Source of the DNA: Acidobacteriota bacterium
GTDB lineage: Bacteria > Acidobacteriota > Thermoanaerobaculia > Multivoradales > JAHZIX01
Reading direction: 5' to 3'
NCBI GenBank assembly: GCA_034211275.1
Contig: JAXHTF010000056.1
Span: 1-33,860 of the forward strand
Length of the DNA: 33,860 nt
The translations under genes and the position numbers were made by a program. Positions 32,420 to 33,860 of the stretch are shown one piece after another; within the stretch, counting starts at the first letter, position 1; each line of letters starts with the position of its first letter. A model generated the notes under the pieces. That model did no database searches. It saw nothing but the letters and a program-made list of their open reading frames with translations, and was not told the origin of the DNA.

Positions 32420-33037
32420 TCAGTTCGTGTCGAGGCGCTTGACGACCTCTCGAAACGGCTTGATCGCCGACGGGTCGTTGATGATTTGCTTGAAGACCAC
32501 CTCGGTCGACGTGATGCTCACCACGTCACCGTCGTATAGCTGGTCTCCCTCCTCGAGCAGGTAGCTCTTGTCTTTCGGCCCACCCCGGACCATGGCGAAG
32601 ATCCCTTCCGGAGTGTTGATCACGCCGGCCAGGGAGAGCTCCTCGATCAGCAAGCCGGGCTTGCCTTCCGGCCGCGGTCCCTTGGGCAGCTCGACCCGAT
32701 TGCGGGCTCGGAGCGACCGAAAAGGATCGCGGCGATCACCGGCGTCGTAGGTATACCCACCACCGGCGAAAATGTCCTCATCCGCTTCCAGGATTTCCTC
32801 GATCTCGTCGATGCCCTCGACGGGGCCTCCGCCCAAGGGATCGTCCTCTCCCAATTCCTCGTCTTCCAGCTCGCCATCCTCGGCGGTGGCGGCTTCCGAG
32901 TCCGGATCCTGGGCCAGGAGGGCATCCCCGAGGGGCGCTCCCATCGCCAGCAGGGCGAGCAGAACCCACCCGAGAAGGCTGCCACGGTGGCTTGCGAGCC
33001 AGCTGCGCATGCGGACGTGTACGCCAGGATTACTCAT
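32420..33037 (-). CDS. pilP: Type IV pilus assembly protein PilP
   Basis: Links the inner-membrane PilN/PilO pair to PilQ. About 205 aa. A hydrophobic segment (about 20-42 from the start, LLGWVLLALLAMGAPLG) acts as signal or anchor. Residues 45-90 are very acidic. The family motif YTYDAGDRRDPFRSL (about 94-108) is followed by the beta-sandwich HR domain (LSLAGVINTPEGIFAMVRG, SYLLEEGDQLYDGDVVSIT). Most PilP proteins are lipoproteins; here no cysteine follows the hydrophobic segment. Two ATGs stand in a row, 33040 and 33037; the second is better spaced from GGAGG and is used. The start overlaps the pilO stop. Confidence 0.93.
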   Translation of the reverse strand: MSNPGVHVRMRSWLASHRGSLLGWVLLALLAMGAPLGDALLAQDPDSEAATAEDGELEDEELGEDDPLGGGPVEGIDEIEEILEADEDIFAGGGYTYDAGDRRDPFRSLRARNRVELPKGPRPEGKPGLLIEELSLAGVINTPEGIFAMVRGGPKDKSYLLEEGDQLYDGDVVSITSTEVVFKQIINDPSAIKPFREVVKRLDTN

Positions 33038-33642
33038 CATCTCCTCCGCTTCTTCTTGTTGGAGTCATCCGGCTCGGGAGGCGGAGGCTCTTTGTAAACG
33101 AAGGTCTTGGCGGTGAAGCGGGCGTTGATGGTGTGAGTCCCTTGGTTGCGCCGGGCACTGATCCGCAGGTTTTCCACGTTGATGATGCGGGAAAGGCGAC
33201 TGAGGCGATCGAAGAATTGCGCCAGCTCATGATAGCCGCCATCGAGATTGATCTTGATCGGCCATTCTTTGTAGAACTCGCGATCCGTCTCGCGCTCGGC
33301 GGGATCGAAGACCTTCAGACTGAAGCCTTCCTGTTCGGTGAGAGCCCGCACCCGGCGGATCAGCTCCTGGGTGTTGCGGCGGGAAGGCAGAATGCGCAGG
33401 AGCTTCTCGAGCTCGCGCTCGAGGATCAGCACCTGATCCCGCAGCTGCGGCAGGCGGGCCTTGGCGGCCTGTCCCTTCGCGATCTTCTGCTGCAGGTCGG
33501 CGATGCGGTTCTCCTCCGCCGTGATGTCCTCGCGCACGCCTTCCGAGAGCTTGAAATGGTACAAGCCGAAGATGGCGAGGCCCACGACCAAGCCGATGGC
33601 TAGGCCGTAATACCAAGGTTTGCCTTCTAAACCGGTTTCCAT
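33037..33642 (-). CDS. pilO: Type IV pilus inner-membrane protein PilO
   Basis: Bitopic partner of PilN in the alignment complex. 201 aa. A short cytoplasmic start (METGLEGKPWYY) leads into one transmembrane helix (about 12-31). A coiled coil follows at about 37-85 (ENRIADLQQKIAKGQAAKAR). The ferredoxin-like periplasmic domain spans 90-185 and includes the typical FYKEWPIKINLDGGYHELAQFFDRL. The tail is Pro-rich then basic (KKKRRR). pilN ends 15 nt upstream and pilP overlaps its stop, so the three are one transcript. Confidence 0.95.
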   Translation of the reverse strand: METGLEGKPWYYGLAIGLVVGLAIFGLYHFKLSEGVREDITAEENRIADLQQKIAKGQAAKARLPQLRDQVLILERELEKLLRILPSRRNTQELIRRVRALTEQEGFSLKVFDPAERETDREFYKEWPIKINLDGGYHELAQFFDRLSRLSRIINVENLRISARRNQGTHTINARFTAKTFVYKEPPPPEPDDSNKKKRRR

Positions 33643-33657
33643 GGCGGAACTAACTCC

Positions 33658-33860
33658 CTATCCGCTGGACTGGCTTTCGGCGCCGGCCGCGTTCTCATTA
33701 GGCTTCAGCTTGTATCCCACTCGAATATCAAAGCTGTAGTAGCCGCCTCGGGACTCGCGCATGTGATTCAGCGAGGGCTCTTGGAACTCCTCGACCCGAT
33801 CCAAGTTCTCGATGAAGTTGGCCACCGCGTTCTCGTTGGTGGCGGACCCCACGAGACGGA
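33658..33860 (-). CDS. pilN: Type IV pilus protein PilN, C-terminus only
   Basis: The frame enters from the right edge and ends at 33658. The visible 66 residues (RLVGSATNENAVANFIENLD, then SFDIRVGYKL) match the last beta-alpha-beta part of PilN, where V-x-L-x-G-x-A-x-s-x-x-x-V-a-x-F-m-x-x-L is typical. A short Asn/Ser-rich tail follows. The start and transmembrane helix lie outside the window. Position before pilO supports the call. Confidence 0.85.
   Translation of the reverse strand, partial: RLVGSATNENAVANFIENLDRVEEFQEPSLNHMRESRGGYYSFDIRVGYKLKPNENAAGAESQSSG

Overview
The window is GC-rich, densely coded bacterial chromosome with diderm hallmarks: a type IV pilus secretin, several lipobox proteins and a periplasmic cytochrome c assembly system. 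The gene mix (pilNOPQ followed by Ig/TIG lipoproteins, Glu/Pro-rich TPR proteins, a trypsin-like protease with a C-terminal PPC-type domain, accBC) is most reminiscent of Acidobacteriota, perhaps the Thermoanaerobaculia. That is an impression from protein style. No rRNA or tRNA gene, plasmid or phage gene, insertion sequence or CRISPR array was seen.

Layout. Positions 1-11940 are read on the minus strand: an MFS exporter cut by the left edge, a secreted trypsin-like protease with a good terminator, a repeat-bearing gap, prolyl-tRNA synthetase, a zinc-ribbon TPR protein, an ECF sigma / anti-sigma / bactofilin-like membrane protein module, and a HEAT-repeat lipoprotein ending in a cyclophilin domain. 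At about 11.95-12.02 kb transcription diverges. The plus strand then carries a compact ccmABCDEF cytochrome c maturation operon (12025-17048). Its CcmE has a Cys-x-x-x-Tyr haem site instead of His-x-x-x-Tyr, and no ccmG or ccmH follows it, which resembles the 'System I*' variant.

A convergent gap (17049-17406) holds three different palindromic repeat types. From 17407 to the right edge everything is again on the minus strand. One group is thiE, an NSS-family Na+ symporter, a 37-residue MetS-like subunit, aroK and a metallophosphoesterase, joined by short overlaps. Upstream of it lie accB-accC (fatty acid synthesis), then a Roadblock/LC7 protein and a 708-residue acidic TPR protein. Furthest upstream is the type IV pilus cluster pilN(partial)-pilO-pilP-pilQ, followed by three lipoproteins (186, 648 and 329 aa) with TIG, PKD and Ig-like domains.

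How they work together. PilN/O/P/Q form the alignment complex and outer-membrane pore of the pilus. The three lipoproteins sit 11-91 nt behind one another directly after pilQ and may be surface or periplasmic accessory parts of the same machine. The Roadblock protein belongs to the fold of MglB, a pilus polarity regulator. I regard this pilus-lipoprotein-TPR-Roadblock stretch and the Cys-type Ccm operon as the two most interesting parts of the window. All calls come from reading the sequence by eye; no database search was possible.
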